Assembly: GCF_007752535.1 (NCBI RefSeq)
Contig: NZ_CP036426.1
Span: 6,696,001-6,760,000, forward strand
Reading direction: 5' to 3'
DNA: 64,000 nt
From: Tautonia plasticadhaerens
GTDB lineage: Bacteria; Planctomycetota; Planctomycetia; Isosphaerales; Isosphaeraceae
In this document: piece after piece, positions 52,234 through 61,225 of the stretch
How positions within the stretch are numbered: position 1 is the first letter of the stretch
How the letters are laid out: each line of letters starts with the position of its first letter
Made by a program: the position numbers and the translations under genes
The notes under the pieces: model-generated
Told to the model about the DNA's origin: nothing
The model's database searches: none
The model's input: only the letters and a program-made list of their open reading frames with translations

Positions 52234-52899
52234 GTGAAAGACACCCGACCGAGCCGCCCCGCCGCTTCGAAGGAACCCAGGCCGACGAAGGGGGCGCCGA
52301 AACAGGAGGACTTCCCGGGCGAAAAGCCCCGGAAGGACTGGTCGGTGGAGAAGCTGACGGAGTATATCCTCGACGGGCTGGAGCAGGCCCGCCAGGAGCG
52401 CGAATCCCTGGTCCAACTCGGCGGCGGGGCGGCGGTCCGGACCTTCCGGGTGGGCCGGGCGCTGACCTACGTCCGGGACGGCCTCAAGCCGAAGAAGCAG
52501 TGGAAGGCGTGGCAGGAGGAGCACAAGTTGGCGGCCGGGACCGTGAGCGAGGCCATCCGGCTGTTCGAGCGGGCCAAGAGCGAGGACAAGATCAAGGGGC
52601 TCTCGATCACGGATGCCAAGGTCCGCTACCGGGTCATCGCCAAGCCGTCCGATCCGAAGGCGCCGGCCTCGATCCTCAAGCGATTGAAGCGGCACGGCAA
52701 GGGCCTGGCCGAGGCCCTCACGGAAGCCGCCGCCGTGGCCGACTGGGGCGATCTCGACATTTCAGAGGTGTGCGACATGATGTTGATGGTCGAGAAGGCC
52801 ATCGAGGCGACCCATCCCGATCTGCTCATTGCGGTCAGGTCAACCGCCCGGATCGTAACCGATCGCCCCGTCTCCCGCGCTCCCGTGGCGGGGCAATAA
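52234..52899 (+). CDS. hypothetical protein, 221 aa (DUF3102-like)
   Basis: GTG at 52234 follows GAGGAG. Residues about 60-115 (TFRVGRALTYVRDGLKPKKQ, WKAWQEEHKLAAGTVSEAI) resemble DUF3102-type proteins of phage and plasmids. The rest is helical and charged. It precedes the ParB-methylase cassette and may be part of the same element. Confidence 0.6.
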   Translation: MKDTRPSRPAASKEPRPTKGAPKQEDFPGEKPRKDWSVEKLTEYILDGLEQARQERESLVQLGGGAAVRTFRVGRALTYVRDGLKPKKQWKAWQEEHKLAAGTVSEAIRLFERAKSEDKIKGLSITDAKVRYRVIAKPSDPKAPASILKRLKRHGKGLAEALTEAAAVADWGDLDISEVCDMMLMVEKAIEATHPDLLIAVRSTARIVTDRPVSRAPVAGQ

Positions 52900-53203
52900 C
52901 TCGTGACGATCCCTCGTTCGAGCAAGAAGTAATGGCGATCCCGCCCTGCGAGGGTTCAGATTTCTGAACCTCCGACGTGCCCGTTGTCCCGTTGTGACGG
53001 CCACGAGGATGCCGAGGAGGAGTCCGGCATCCTCGTCATCTTTCGATCGAGTGACGCGATCAAGTTACCGGCTCGATGCAACTCACAACGTCGTTGCTCG
53101 GGCTGTTTACCATCGTACTGACCGAGTAGGCGGCAGTGCCCGTCGTCGCAGGCCGGGGCGGATGAGCAGGTAGTGCCCTCTCCTCCTGCCATCGTATTAA
53201 GCC
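52900..53203. other. no gene; contains a terminator
   Basis: Contains the strong hairpin 53003-53036 (separate entry). No supported frame. Confidence 0.45.
53003..53036 (+). terminator. strong hairpin, probable terminator
   Basis: ACGAGGATGCCG and CGGCATCCTCGT form a perfect 12-base stem around a 10-base loop, followed by CATCTTT. It likely ends transcription of the 52234 gene; the stem is symmetric, so it could also serve the DinB gene from the other side. Confidence 0.6.
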
Positions 53204-53785
53204 CTACGCCCCCCGATCCGCCGCCTCGACCGAATACGTCGGGTCGGCCTCGTCCCAATGCACGTCCCCCGACGGCCCGTAGATCGCCGGCACCTGCCGC
53301 CCGGCCAGCCGCAGCCAGGTCTGCACCTGCGTCCGGTGGTGGCCGGTGTGCAGGACCCGCCGCCAGAACGTCCAGATGCGCTGCCGCTCCAGGCCCCCGA
53401 AGAACGGCCTCTCCTCCAGCCACCACTCCTTCGATGCTTTCGCAAGCTGGGGCAATCGCAGTTTCGCCAGGGAGACGTACCGGTCCAGGTAGGCTTGGAC
53501 CGTGGGCCGCTCGCCCTCCGGAAGTAGCGCCCCGGCGGGCGGCTCCTCGGTGCCGACGAACTGGGCGAAGAAGCGGCGCTCCGAGAGTAGCTGGTGGACC
53601 AGGATGGCCCGGATCGAGTTGGTCTTCTCGTGCGGCCTGTAGTCCAGCAGGTCGTCGGGGACCGCCCGCCACATACTGGCCGTCTTGTTGGTCTCGCTGG
53701 CGTAGGTGGCGACGAGGTGGTCGAAGATCGGGTCCGCTGCCCAAGGGACCTCCTCGTCGGGGATGGCGACGTAATCGTAGTGCAT
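53204..53785 (-). CDS. DinB family protein, 193 aa
   Basis: Four-helix bundle with metal-binding His: AILVHQLLSERRFFAQF, and RRVLHTGHHRTQVQTWLRLA. The group often carries thiol-dependent metalloenzymes (for example YfiT-like transferases). It has no coupled neighbour. Confidence 0.85.
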   Translation of the reverse strand: MHYDYVAIPDEEVPWAADPIFDHLVATYASETNKTASMWRAVPDDLLDYRPHEKTNSIRAILVHQLLSERRFFAQFVGTEEPPAGALLPEGERPTVQAYLDRYVSLAKLRLPQLAKASKEWWLEERPFFGGLERQRIWTFWRRVLHTGHHRTQVQTWLRLAGRQVPAIYGPSGDVHWDEADPTYSVEAADRGA

Positions 53786-53928
53786 GGCTGCTCCTGCTGG
53801 GCCCCAAAGGACGATCAGACCTGCCGCCCGAGTCGAGCCTGACGACCACAGAGACTACCCGTCCCATCGGTTACACTATGGATACTGACACCTCCCACTC
53901 CGGATCAACTCCAGATGGAGAGCATTCC

Positions 53929-54402
53929 ATGACGACCGAGAAGAGGCAGAGCAAGGCCGGGTTCCTCCGGGAACTCTTCCGTGAGGACCCCGGCCTCACG
54001 CACGCCGAGGCCAACCAGGCTTGGAGTGCAGCGGGTTACGAGGGCGAGATTGGCGAAAGCTCGTTCTACAACGCGAAGACCGAGTACAACAAGCAGGCCG
54101 CCGGAGGCGCCGGGGTCGGTACGGGCCCCGGAAGGCGTGGTCCCAAGGTGGGGCGGGGCCCCGCTACCAAGCGGACCACCGGGCCGGCGGCGACCACGAC
54201 GAACGGTCAGGAGCCCGTGGTGGCTACCGCCCCTCGTGCCCAGCCTTCCCGTGGTACCGAAAATCGGGAGCGTGTGCTGGTCGAGGCCGAGGCCGACATC
54301 GACGAACTGATCCTTAAGCTGAGGGACCAGGACGGCCTCCCCGAGGTCCTGGAGGCGCTGCGGCGGGCACGCCGGCTGCTGGCCCGGCAGCACGAGGCGT
54401 GA
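53929..54402 (+). CDS. hypothetical protein, 157 aa
   Basis: ATG at 53929 with GGAGAG upstream. N-terminal 50 residues (GFLRELFREDPGLTHAEANQ) could be a small wHTH-like module; the middle is Gly/Thr-rich and disordered; the C-terminus (EADIDELILKLRDQDGLPEV, LEALRRARRLLARQHEA) is a coiled-coil. Converges on the triple fusion gene (45 bases apart), and looks like a plasmid/phage accessory protein. Confidence 0.5.
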   Translation: MTTEKRQSKAGFLRELFREDPGLTHAEANQAWSAAGYEGEIGESSFYNAKTEYNKQAAGGAGVGTGPGRRGPKVGRGPATKRTTGPAATTTNGQEPVVATAPRAQPSRGTENRERVLVEAEADIDELILKLRDQDGLPEVLEALRRARRLLARQHEA

Positions 54403-54447
54403 GGGGCCGGATCACAGGGCGTGCATCCGGCCGGAGACCCGTGCCGC

Positions 54448-56514
54448 TCATCCCCCGGAGATGCGACGACGGGCGATCTCCAGGTACTTAGCCTCCTTCT
54501 CGATCCCGATGACCCTCGACGCCCCGTGGTCGAGGGCCGCCTGGAGCATGGTACCGCTGCCGCAGAACGGGTCGAGCAGCACGCCGCCCTCGGGGAGCAG
54601 GTATCGGCACCACCAGGCCGCCACGTCGTACGGGGTCGCCGCCGGATGGCCACCCGTACCACCCTGGGCCCCGACGGCGACCGGCAGCAGGTTGAACGGC
54701 GTCGTACCGCCCCGCTCGTCGGCGGCCCCGGCGATCCGCCCGTTGCGGTAGGTCCGGCCGATCGAACTGGTACGCATCGCCATGTCCGCCCGGTTGCGGG
54801 CCGAGGTCGTCTCCGAGGGCGTCCAGAGCACGTTGTCCTGGTTGCGGTAGCAGTCGGGCGGCCCGAGCCAGACGCACAGCTTCACCGAATGACGCATCAA
54901 CCCCTGCTTCCGGTTTGTGCCCGTCAGGGGCATGGCGTCGACAGCCCACCAGTAGGCGTCCTGCACGAGGTTCCACTCGCGTCCCGCCCGGAGCAGGAAC
55001 TCCCAGGGCCAGAGCCGCATCCGCCCGACCCGCTCATAGTTGGGTTGGATGACGACGACCATCGAACCCTTCGGCTTGAGTAGCCGGCGGCACTCGGCCA
55101 CGACGACCCGCATCAGGTCGTGCCAGTCGGCCTCGGTGATTCGGCCGTACTCCCGGTCCACCTCGGGGTAGATCGGGTCGGTGACCACGGCATCGACGCT
55201 GGCGTCCGGGAGCGACTTGAGCGCCTCCCGGCAATCGCCGTGGATCAAGGCGGTCGCGTCGATCCTCGCCCGCCGCTCGGCTTCCGATCGGGGGGCAGTC
55301 CTGATGGGCTTCGGCGCCTGGGGGAGTTTGAGATCGCCCGCCTTGGAGGGTCGATCGAGGGGGACGAAGGTGCCGTCCAGGCCGCAGGTACGAAGGGCCT
55401 CTCGATTCGAGTCCTTGCCTGGCGGGTCGTAGGCGATCAGCACGCTCGGGGCCACGGCGTTCTCCCCAGCCGGGGTGCCATCGGCCCGGCAGAAGCGGAC
55501 CCGTCCCCGCAGGAACAGCAGGGCCGACGCCGCCCCCCAGACGCTCTCGGCGAACCAGGAGGTCTCGGTACGGGCGTACGTGAGGGCAATCCCGTCGCCG
55601 TGCTCGGCCAATCGCCTCAAAAAGTGCTGGGTCTGTGGGCCGTAGGGGGGATTCAAATAGACCCGACCGATCCAGAGCCGATGCAGGGCGTCGTCGGCCT
55701 CGGTGTAGTGGGTCCGGGCCGTTTCCCAGGGGCGCTCCGCAGGGGCACAGGGGTCGAGGTCGAATGTGCCGAGGGCGTCGAGCACGTACCGTGGCGTCAG
55801 CCACACATCCGTCTGGCCCCGGTAGGGCGGCTCGTGCCAGCCCATCCTCCCCGAGCGGTCGAGGTCGGGTGGAGGCCCCGGCCTCTCGTCGTCCTCGGCA
55901 TCTTCGCCGTCGAGGTTGATGGCCAGGTCCGGCGGCTTGCGAGCGTACCCCTCCATCCCCCCGGCCTCGCCATTGACCGCCGGCTTGTGGGCCGGCTGGT
56001 TACGCTCGTCGACCCCGATCCGGGTCGGGCAGTGGAAAATCTTACCAGTGACCTCCATCTGCTGCCGGACGCTGGCGACCGTCGGGTGGCTCACCCCCAA
56101 CTGCTTGGCGACCCAGCGGTCGGAACGCCTCGGAGTGTCCCTGAGTTGATCGGCGATGAGCGCCCGCTTGCTTGCCTGGTCGAGTTGCCTCCGGGCGAGG
56201 TTGAGCATCCGGGCCAGCGTACGCTTCTCCTGGTCGCTCAGGTCGGGCTTCACGATCTCCGGGCATACGTACCCCAGTTCGTCGGCGACCTGCTTGCGGT
56301 GGTTGCCGTCGATGATCCGCCGCCGGGGTCCGTCGGAATCGACCAGGATCGGGACGAGGACGCCGTTGAGGGCGACGTTGGACCGCAGGGCGTCGTACTG
56401 GTCGGCCGGGAGCGGCGGGAGTTCGAGCACGGCTTCGTAGACCGGCTTCGTCGCCTTCGAGGATACGCCGTCCCGGGTCGTCTTCCTGCTACTGCTACGA
56501 GGTGCTGTCGCCAT
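54448..56514 (-). CDS. ParB-Dam-methylase triple fusion, 688 aa
   Basis: Residues 25-110: ParB/sulfiredoxin-like domain (RRIIDGNHRKQVADELG). Residues 125-155: HTH (WVAKQLGVSHPTVASVRQQM). Residues 230-365: phage-type N6-adenine methylase, DVWLTPRYVLDAL, FDLDPCAP, and catalytic YLNPPYG (286-292). Residues 420-688: a second AdoMet-dependent DNA methylase of the N4C/N6A type with TDPIY (445-449, Ile replacing Pro in DPPY) and DPFCGSGT (648-655). Both methylases could be active. The set resembles DNA-modification modules of phage and mobile elements without a restriction partner. Confidence 0.85.
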   Translation of the reverse strand: MATAPRSSSRKTTRDGVSSKATKPVYEAVLELPPLPADQYDALRSNVALNGVLVPILVDSDGPRRRIIDGNHRKQVADELGYVCPEIVKPDLSDQEKRTLARMLNLARRQLDQASKRALIADQLRDTPRRSDRWVAKQLGVSHPTVASVRQQMEVTGKIFHCPTRIGVDERNQPAHKPAVNGEAGGMEGYARKPPDLAINLDGEDAEDDERPGPPPDLDRSGRMGWHEPPYRGQTDVWLTPRYVLDALGTFDLDPCAPAERPWETARTHYTEADDALHRLWIGRVYLNPPYGPQTQHFLRRLAEHGDGIALTYARTETSWFAESVWGAASALLFLRGRVRFCRADGTPAGENAVAPSVLIAYDPPGKDSNREALRTCGLDGTFVPLDRPSKAGDLKLPQAPKPIRTAPRSEAERRARIDATALIHGDCREALKSLPDASVDAVVTDPIYPEVDREYGRITEADWHDLMRVVVAECRRLLKPKGSMVVVIQPNYERVGRMRLWPWEFLLRAGREWNLVQDAYWWAVDAMPLTGTNRKQGLMRHSVKLCVWLGPPDCYRNQDNVLWTPSETTSARNRADMAMRTSSIGRTYRNGRIAGAADERGGTTPFNLLPVAVGAQGGTGGHPAATPYDVAAWWCRYLLPEGGVLLDPFCGSGTMLQAALDHGASRVIGIEKEAKYLEIARRRISGG

Positions 56515-56586
56515 CGTCGGTTCCTGGGCCTCGGATGTATCTGGCTGCCCGATATCAACGTCGAACGGGGATGCTTGCCGATCGCC

Positions 56587-57861
56587 TCATGACGATCCCG
56601 TCGCCAGGGGTACGGCCCCGCCTCCGGCCTTCAAGACCTCGTGGACCCTTCGCCGGGCCGCCCTGACCAGATCGCCGTCAATTTCCGTCCCCTCGAACCG
56701 CCTTCCTTCGCCGACCGTCGCCACAGCCGCCGGTACGGTCCCCGAGCAGACGAAGAGGTCGGCGATCACGTCCCCCGGCTCGCTGAGGGTCTTGACGAAC
56801 TGGATGGCCTCCTCGATCGGTTGCTGCCACGGGTGGCTCGCCTTCTCCCGCGCCCCGGACTCGATCAGGTCCCGCAGAATCCTGGGCGTCTTGGTACGCC
56901 CGCCGAGTTTTTGAAAGAGCAAGACCGGCCTCCAGAGGGTCAGGATCGAGCCTCCGGAGCGAACGGCCCCCATCGAATCCTCATTGGTACAGGCGATCAG
57001 CCAGCGGTACGTCAGCCCTGCCCCGCAGAGCACGTCCAGGAACTCTTTCAGGTGAAAGTGCCCTGAGTACACGCAGGCGAACCCGCCCGGCTTGAGGATG
57101 CGGGAGACGGCCTCGGCGAATGGCACTCGTAACTCCTCATACTCCCCGAGCCAGGGCGGATCGGTGACGACCAGTTGGACCGATTCCGATTCGATCCGGC
57201 CACCCAGCTTGCGGAAGTCGAGGGCGTGGATTTTGAAGTCGGTGGGCAGCGCCGGGGCGGTCCGGCCCAGGAGTTCTTTGCATTCCAACTCGAATCGCCG
57301 CTTGTTGAGGGTCCGAAGCGAGGCCCCGCCCTCGGGGGCATCGTCCCCCAGTTCGGCGAGCAGCCGGCCGGCAATCCGAGCCACGCTGGGGTTCTCGACG
57401 GAGGTCGCCGGGTAGTGGTAGGTCTTTCCGTCCCGGCCGGTGATCGCCGCAGGTGTTGTAAATGCACCACCTGAGACGAGCCGCTTGCGGGCCCGGCTCA
57501 CCGTGCTGTGATCGACCCGGAACAGGTCGGCCACCTCCCGGGTGGACTTGCTCGGCGACTCGGCGAGGACCATCTCCAGGAGCCGCTGCCGCTCGGCCCG
57601 GCTGAGGTGCCGCCGCTCGACGTTCAGCCGGATGGCCAGTTCCTTGCGCTCGGCGTCGGAGAGTGTGCCCAGGACCCGCAGCGGGTACTTGGTCAGCCCG
57701 AGTTCCCGAATCGCCCGCCAGCGCTCATGGCCGTCGATCAGCAGATGGTCGGCGGTGATCAGGAGCGGTTGGAGGACGCCCCGATCCCGGATGCTGTCGC
57801 GTAGCTGCTCATACTCCTGCGGCGGCAGCGGCGGCAGGACGGGGGCCTCGGTCAACTTCAT
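56587..57861 (-). CDS. ParB-methylase fusion, 424 aa
   Basis: ATG at 57861 follows AGGAG in a leader (CCAGGAGCCGCCCCC) similar to that of the gene at 887. N-terminal ParB-like domain (LLIDGHERWRAIRELGLTKY), HTH (EVADLFRVDHSTVSRARKRL), and DNA methylase with VVTDPPWLGEYEELR (DPPW variant) and IADLFVCSGTVPAAV. Presumably methylates adenine or cytosine in DNA. It is co-directional with the triple fusion, separated by 72 bases. Confidence 0.85.
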   Translation of the reverse strand: MKLTEAPVLPPLPPQEYEQLRDSIRDRGVLQPLLITADHLLIDGHERWRAIRELGLTKYPLRVLGTLSDAERKELAIRLNVERRHLSRAERQRLLEMVLAESPSKSTREVADLFRVDHSTVSRARKRLVSGGAFTTPAAITGRDGKTYHYPATSVENPSVARIAGRLLAELGDDAPEGGASLRTLNKRRFELECKELLGRTAPALPTDFKIHALDFRKLGGRIESESVQLVVTDPPWLGEYEELRVPFAEAVSRILKPGGFACVYSGHFHLKEFLDVLCGAGLTYRWLIACTNEDSMGAVRSGGSILTLWRPVLLFQKLGGRTKTPRILRDLIESGAREKASHPWQQPIEEAIQFVKTLSEPGDVIADLFVCSGTVPAAVATVGEGRRFEGTEIDGDLVRAARRRVHEVLKAGGGAVPLATGSS

Positions 57862-57940
57862 GGGGGCGGCTCCTGGTTCGGTGTCCATCCCCAAGATAGG
57901 ACGTGGGACGGGACGTACCAGGAGATGCCGATGCCGGGGC

Positions 57941-58513
57941 CTACGAAGAGGGCCGTGGGCTCTGGAGGAGGGCCTTGATCTCGGGGCCGGTCAGCTTGCG
58001 TTTGTCGAGTAACTCGTCGGCAAGCCCCAGGAGCCGGTCCCAGTAGGTGTTCAGGACGAGTACCGTCTTTGATGCGAGTTCCTTCATGTGGGCCTCGACA
58101 TCCTCCCCGGCTTCGGCCGCCAGGGCGGCGGCATGAACCATCGGATCGAGGTCGGTCTCGGTCGGCTCTTTCCTCAAGGGCGTGCCCCGATACAGCCGGA
58201 CGGCGAGGTCTCCGGCCATGCCGACCATGGCTTCACGGTCGGCGAGGGGGCGACTATGCCGGTCTTTCGAGGCCCAGGCGGGCGGCCCGGGGTAGTACGC
58301 CTGCCCCCACGAGTTCAAGGACCGGGGCCGCCTGCGGAGGCGGGCGTACTCCTCGTCGGAGACCATCGCCAGGCCGAGGATCGGGCGACCCGTGGCCCAG
58401 GCCAGGACGGCGTGGGCGGCCTCGTGTACGGCGATCTCATACAGCGACATCGCCAGGCCCCTGGACCCGGCGGCGATTCGCCGACGATCGCGTGCTCGTG
58501 CTCGGTTCCCCAT
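57941..58513 (-). CDS. small zinc metallopeptidase-like protein, 190 aa
   Basis: Start at 58513 or 58450. VHEAAHAVLAWATGRPILGL carries HExxH (HEAAH) in an M41-like context, and DREAMVGMAGDLAVRLYRGT and DLDPMVHAAALAAEAGED resemble the downstream helix with the third ligand. No membrane segment. It could be an FtsH-like protease fragment that became independent, as seen in mobile elements. Confidence 0.6.
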   Translation of the reverse strand: MGNRARARDRRRIAAGSRGLAMSLYEIAVHEAAHAVLAWATGRPILGLAMVSDEEYARLRRRPRSLNSWGQAYYPGPPAWASKDRHSRPLADREAMVGMAGDLAVRLYRGTPLRKEPTETDLDPMVHAAALAAEAGEDVEAHMKELASKTVLVLNTYWDRLLGLADELLDKRKLTGPEIKALLQSPRPSS

Positions 58514-58816
58514 GCCGTATGTATGCTTGGGGTTCGAAGAACCTGCCCACGGCCTCCCCGTTATGAACAAAAGAACAGGAGACCGGGTGGCTAAAACCTC
58601 CTCCTCGGGACCCTGGCCGGGACTCCGGAGTCCCCGCTTCGACGAGCCCAAAGCGCCTGCCCTACCGTTGCCGTTCCATCCACCCCGGCAGATGGGACCC
58701 ACTCCAGATTTTTTCTCCGAATTCTTTAGTACTTGGAAGCCAAACGGGGGCATCACTCGTACCTGCGTCCCTGGGTCCGTGAACGTCGGGCTCGGGGTGG
58801 CCCGAAATCGCCCCGA
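58514..58816. other. no gene recognised; short palindrome
   Basis: GGGACTCCGGAGTCCC (58619-58634) is a perfect 16-base palindrome. No gene is supported. Confidence 0.4.
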
Positions 58817-59431
58817 TCAAGTCCCGGACGCAGCAGGAGCCTGACCCTGTACCTCCTGGTCTGGGCGTCTGCTTTGCAACCACCGGGAAAAGTGGCCCCC
58901 CAGGTAGGCCAGCAGAAGGGCAACGAGCGTGTGGCCGACCCGCAGGAAGTGCTCCGAGGTACCACCCGGCCCGCCGATCGGCTTGCCCGTGGTCACGTCC
59001 CAGATGCGGACCGACCCCTGGCTCCCGGAGGCCAGGATACGCCCGTTCGGGGAGAAGGCGACCGAGGCGAGGGCGTTGGCCCGATTCCCGGGGCCGATCG
59101 TCCAGACGGAGGAGGAGATCAGGTCATCCCTCCCCGGCATCCGGGCGTCGAGGGCAACAAGTGCCCGGGTCGTCAGCAGCCGGGCCTCGATCGGCGGGAC
59201 CAGGCTGGCCCCCAGGTAGGCCCCGCCGACCAGGGCGAAGCCAAGCCAGTACGCCCGTCGGCCCCCGGGGCGGTGGACGGCCACCAGGACCGCCAGGGCC
59301 AGCAGGCCAAGGGCCAGGCTGAACAGGGCGCTATCCCAGAGGGCGTCGGCCTGCCGGAGGGCGGCGACGGCAACGGCAACGAACAGGACGACGACCAGCA
59401 TGGCGGCGATCGAGAACCGAAAGCGTCTCAT
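58817..59431 (-). CDS. membrane protein with a single WD40-like motif, 204 aa
   Basis: ATG at 59431. Three helices at the start (FRFSIAAMLVVVLFVAVAVA; LALGLLALAVLVAVHRPGG; WLGFALVGGAYLGASLVPPI). One WD40-like repeat (VAFSPNGRILASGSQGSVRI then WDVTTGKPIG) and a fourth helix (LVALLLAYLGGHF). A propeller needs seven repeats, so the protein is a remnant or a distinct type. Planctomycete-like. Confidence 0.65.
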   Translation of the reverse strand: MRRFRFSIAAMLVVVLFVAVAVAALRQADALWDSALFSLALGLLALAVLVAVHRPGGRRAYWLGFALVGGAYLGASLVPPIEARLLTTRALVALDARMPGRDDLISSSVWTIGPGNRANALASVAFSPNGRILASGSQGSVRIWDVTTGKPIGGPGGTSEHFLRVGHTLVALLLAYLGGHFSRWLQSRRPDQEVQGQAPAASGT

Positions 59432-59532
59432 GGCCGGCTCCGGAAGTTCGGATCGAAAGGTGACCGGACGCCGGACGCGATCGTAATTCCTTCGGGGATG
59501 GGCTTCAACGACGATTCGCAGGCCGACGTAGC

Positions 59533-60288
59533 TCAAGGGTCCGCCGTCACCCGCCCGACCCGCAGGTGCAGCGGCCAGACGACCTCCCGCTCTCGGCCCG
59601 GGTCGCCCCAGGCCGCTTCGAGGTCGTCCCGAATCTCGTCCAATGGGTCCCGGCCACGGTCGGCCCGGTAGCGCTGCGACGACGACCATGTGCCCAGGTA
59701 GCCGACCAGGCGTTCCAGGTCCCAATGCTGGATCATCTCGAAAGAAGGAGATGTAAACTCATCGAAGGGGAACGGCAGGGTCCGGTAGCCGGCCTCGACC
59801 AGCAGCCGCTCCGGCGGCCAGTAGCCCCCGACGACCTCGGCGTAGTAGCGCCCGACGACGGCATCGACCCCCGGGTCGATCGCGTGCAACTGGTAGCACC
59901 AGCACGCCAGGACGGCCCCGGGGCGGCAGGCCCGCCGGACCTCGGCGTAGAAGCGGTCGTGGTCCAGCCAGTGGAGGGCCTGGGCGACGGTCACCAGATC
60001 GACCGTTCCGTCGGGGATCGGGGTCCGCTCGGCGGGGGCGACGAGGTAAGCGATCCGCTCGTGGGGACGGGCCTGGGCGACCTGGGCGGCGCTGGCGTCG
60101 GTGGCGACGACGGAGCGGAAGTGGGGCGTCAGGCCGTGGGCCGCCTGACCGCTGCCGGTGGCACAGTCCCAGGCCAGGTCATGGCCCGGGGCCAGGGACG
60201 CCAGGTAGGCGAAGAGGGCCTCCGGGTAGGTGGGGCGGAAGGCCCCGTAGCGGTCGGAGTGCCCGGAGAAGTGGTCCTTGAAGGTCAT
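59533..60288 (-). CDS. class I SAM-dependent methyltransferase, 251 aa
   Basis: ATG at 60288 (MTFKDHFSGHSDRYGAFRPT). Motif I DLAWDCATGSGQAAHGL and the following VATDASAAQVAQA, IPDGTVDLVTVAQALHWLDH are typical of the UbiE-like/class I methylases of small molecules. Single gene, divergent from brxA. Confidence 0.88.
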   Translation of the reverse strand: MTFKDHFSGHSDRYGAFRPTYPEALFAYLASLAPGHDLAWDCATGSGQAAHGLTPHFRSVVATDASAAQVAQARPHERIAYLVAPAERTPIPDGTVDLVTVAQALHWLDHDRFYAEVRRACRPGAVLACWCYQLHAIDPGVDAVVGRYYAEVVGGYWPPERLLVEAGYRTLPFPFDEFTSPSFEMIQHWDLERLVGYLGTWSSSQRYRADRGRDPLDEIRDDLEAAWGDPGREREVVWPLHLRVGRVTADP

Positions 60289-60634
60289 GAGCGTCCTACC
60301 CCGGGCATCATCACTCACCCCTGGCCCCTGCGGCTCTGCCGGGCGACCTATCGTATCATTGAACTACGCCTCCAAAGCCGATAGTCTAGCCATCTGAAAC
60401 CAACCAATCACGCAAATCGTGCAGGTCGGCGTGGACCTGGATCGAACGCCGCAAGTTCATGGTGCATCAATGGTTGCCGGGCAACAGCCGTTCCCAGCCG
60501 AGAGGCAATCTGCTAGAATCGTCCCCCGATTCGGCGTCGTGACCCCGGCCGGTGGCTTCGACCCGTCGGGGGGACCGACCGGGCACCCCGGGCGGGCCGG
60601 TCGGACGGCCGGTGACGGTGCCCGAGGGGAACGG
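60289..60634. promoter_or_regulatory. divergent region upstream of the BREX operon
   Basis: No gene is supported in this gap. It separates the leftward methyltransferase gene from brxA. Besides the candidate promoter at 60491-60519 (separate entry) it holds the inverted repeat GTTGCC-G-GGCAAC (60473-60485), which is placed to be a repressor site for the BREX operon. That role is inferred from position only. Confidence 0.4.
60491..60519 (+). promoter_or_regulatory. candidate promoter of the BREX operon
   Basis: TTCCCA and TAGAAT are 17 bases apart, upstream of brxA. Weak -35. Confidence 0.3.
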
Positions 60635-61225
60635 ATGCGGTATCGGGCGAACCTGACGGCGGGGGGGATCAAGCTGCGGGAGAGCCGGGTCATCGCCGAC
60701 CTGCTGCTCCGGGGGGTCGATGCGGCGGGGTGGCGGGCCGCCATCGTCGAGGACAACGCCCTCCAGGCCCGGAGCCCCGCCTCGGCCAGGAGGCTCACCA
60801 CCCTGATCCGGGGGCGCCTGGCGACGATGGGGCCGGGCCTCTGGGGGCTCGTGAGGGACGGCTCGGCCACCGTCGCAACCCACGCCGTCCTGGCCGCCGC
60901 CGTCAAGCAGTGCCCCCTGCTCGCCGACTTCCTCGATCTGGCCGTCCGGGAGCAATACCGGCTCTACCGGGACGTGCTGACCTATGGCGTGTGGGACGAC
61001 TACCTCGAAGGCTGCCGGGAACGCGACCCCGAGATGCCCGAGTGGCACGATTCGACGCGACACCGGCTGCGGTCCTCGGTGTACCAGGCCCTCGCCCAGG
61101 CCGGCTACATCGAGAGCACCCGGACCCGGAGGCTCCGCGCGGCCTACCCCTCCGGCGAGGTGACCCGCTACCTGGAGGACCACGACGAGCGCCACGTCCT
61201 CCGCTGCATCCGGGTGGCCCCATGA
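60635..61225 (+). CDS. brxA: BREX protein BrxA (DUF1819), 196 aa
   Basis: ATG at 60635 follows GAGGGGA. The sequence has the DUF1819 pattern: LTAGGIKLRESRVIADLLL, ATVATHAVLAAAVKQCPLLA, DFLDLAVREQYRLYRDVLT, and a C-terminal winged-helix-like part ending ATRYLEDHDERHVLRC-type (here VTRYLEDHDERHVLRCIRVA). BrxA is a small DNA-binding protein conserved in BREX defence. It overlaps brxB by 4 bases. Confidence 0.9.
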   Translation: MRYRANLTAGGIKLRESRVIADLLLRGVDAAGWRAAIVEDNALQARSPASARRLTTLIRGRLATMGPGLWGLVRDGSATVATHAVLAAAVKQCPLLADFLDLAVREQYRLYRDVLTYGVWDDYLEGCRERDPEMPEWHDSTRHRLRSSVYQALAQAGYIESTRTRRLRAAYPSGEVTRYLEDHDERHVLRCIRVAP

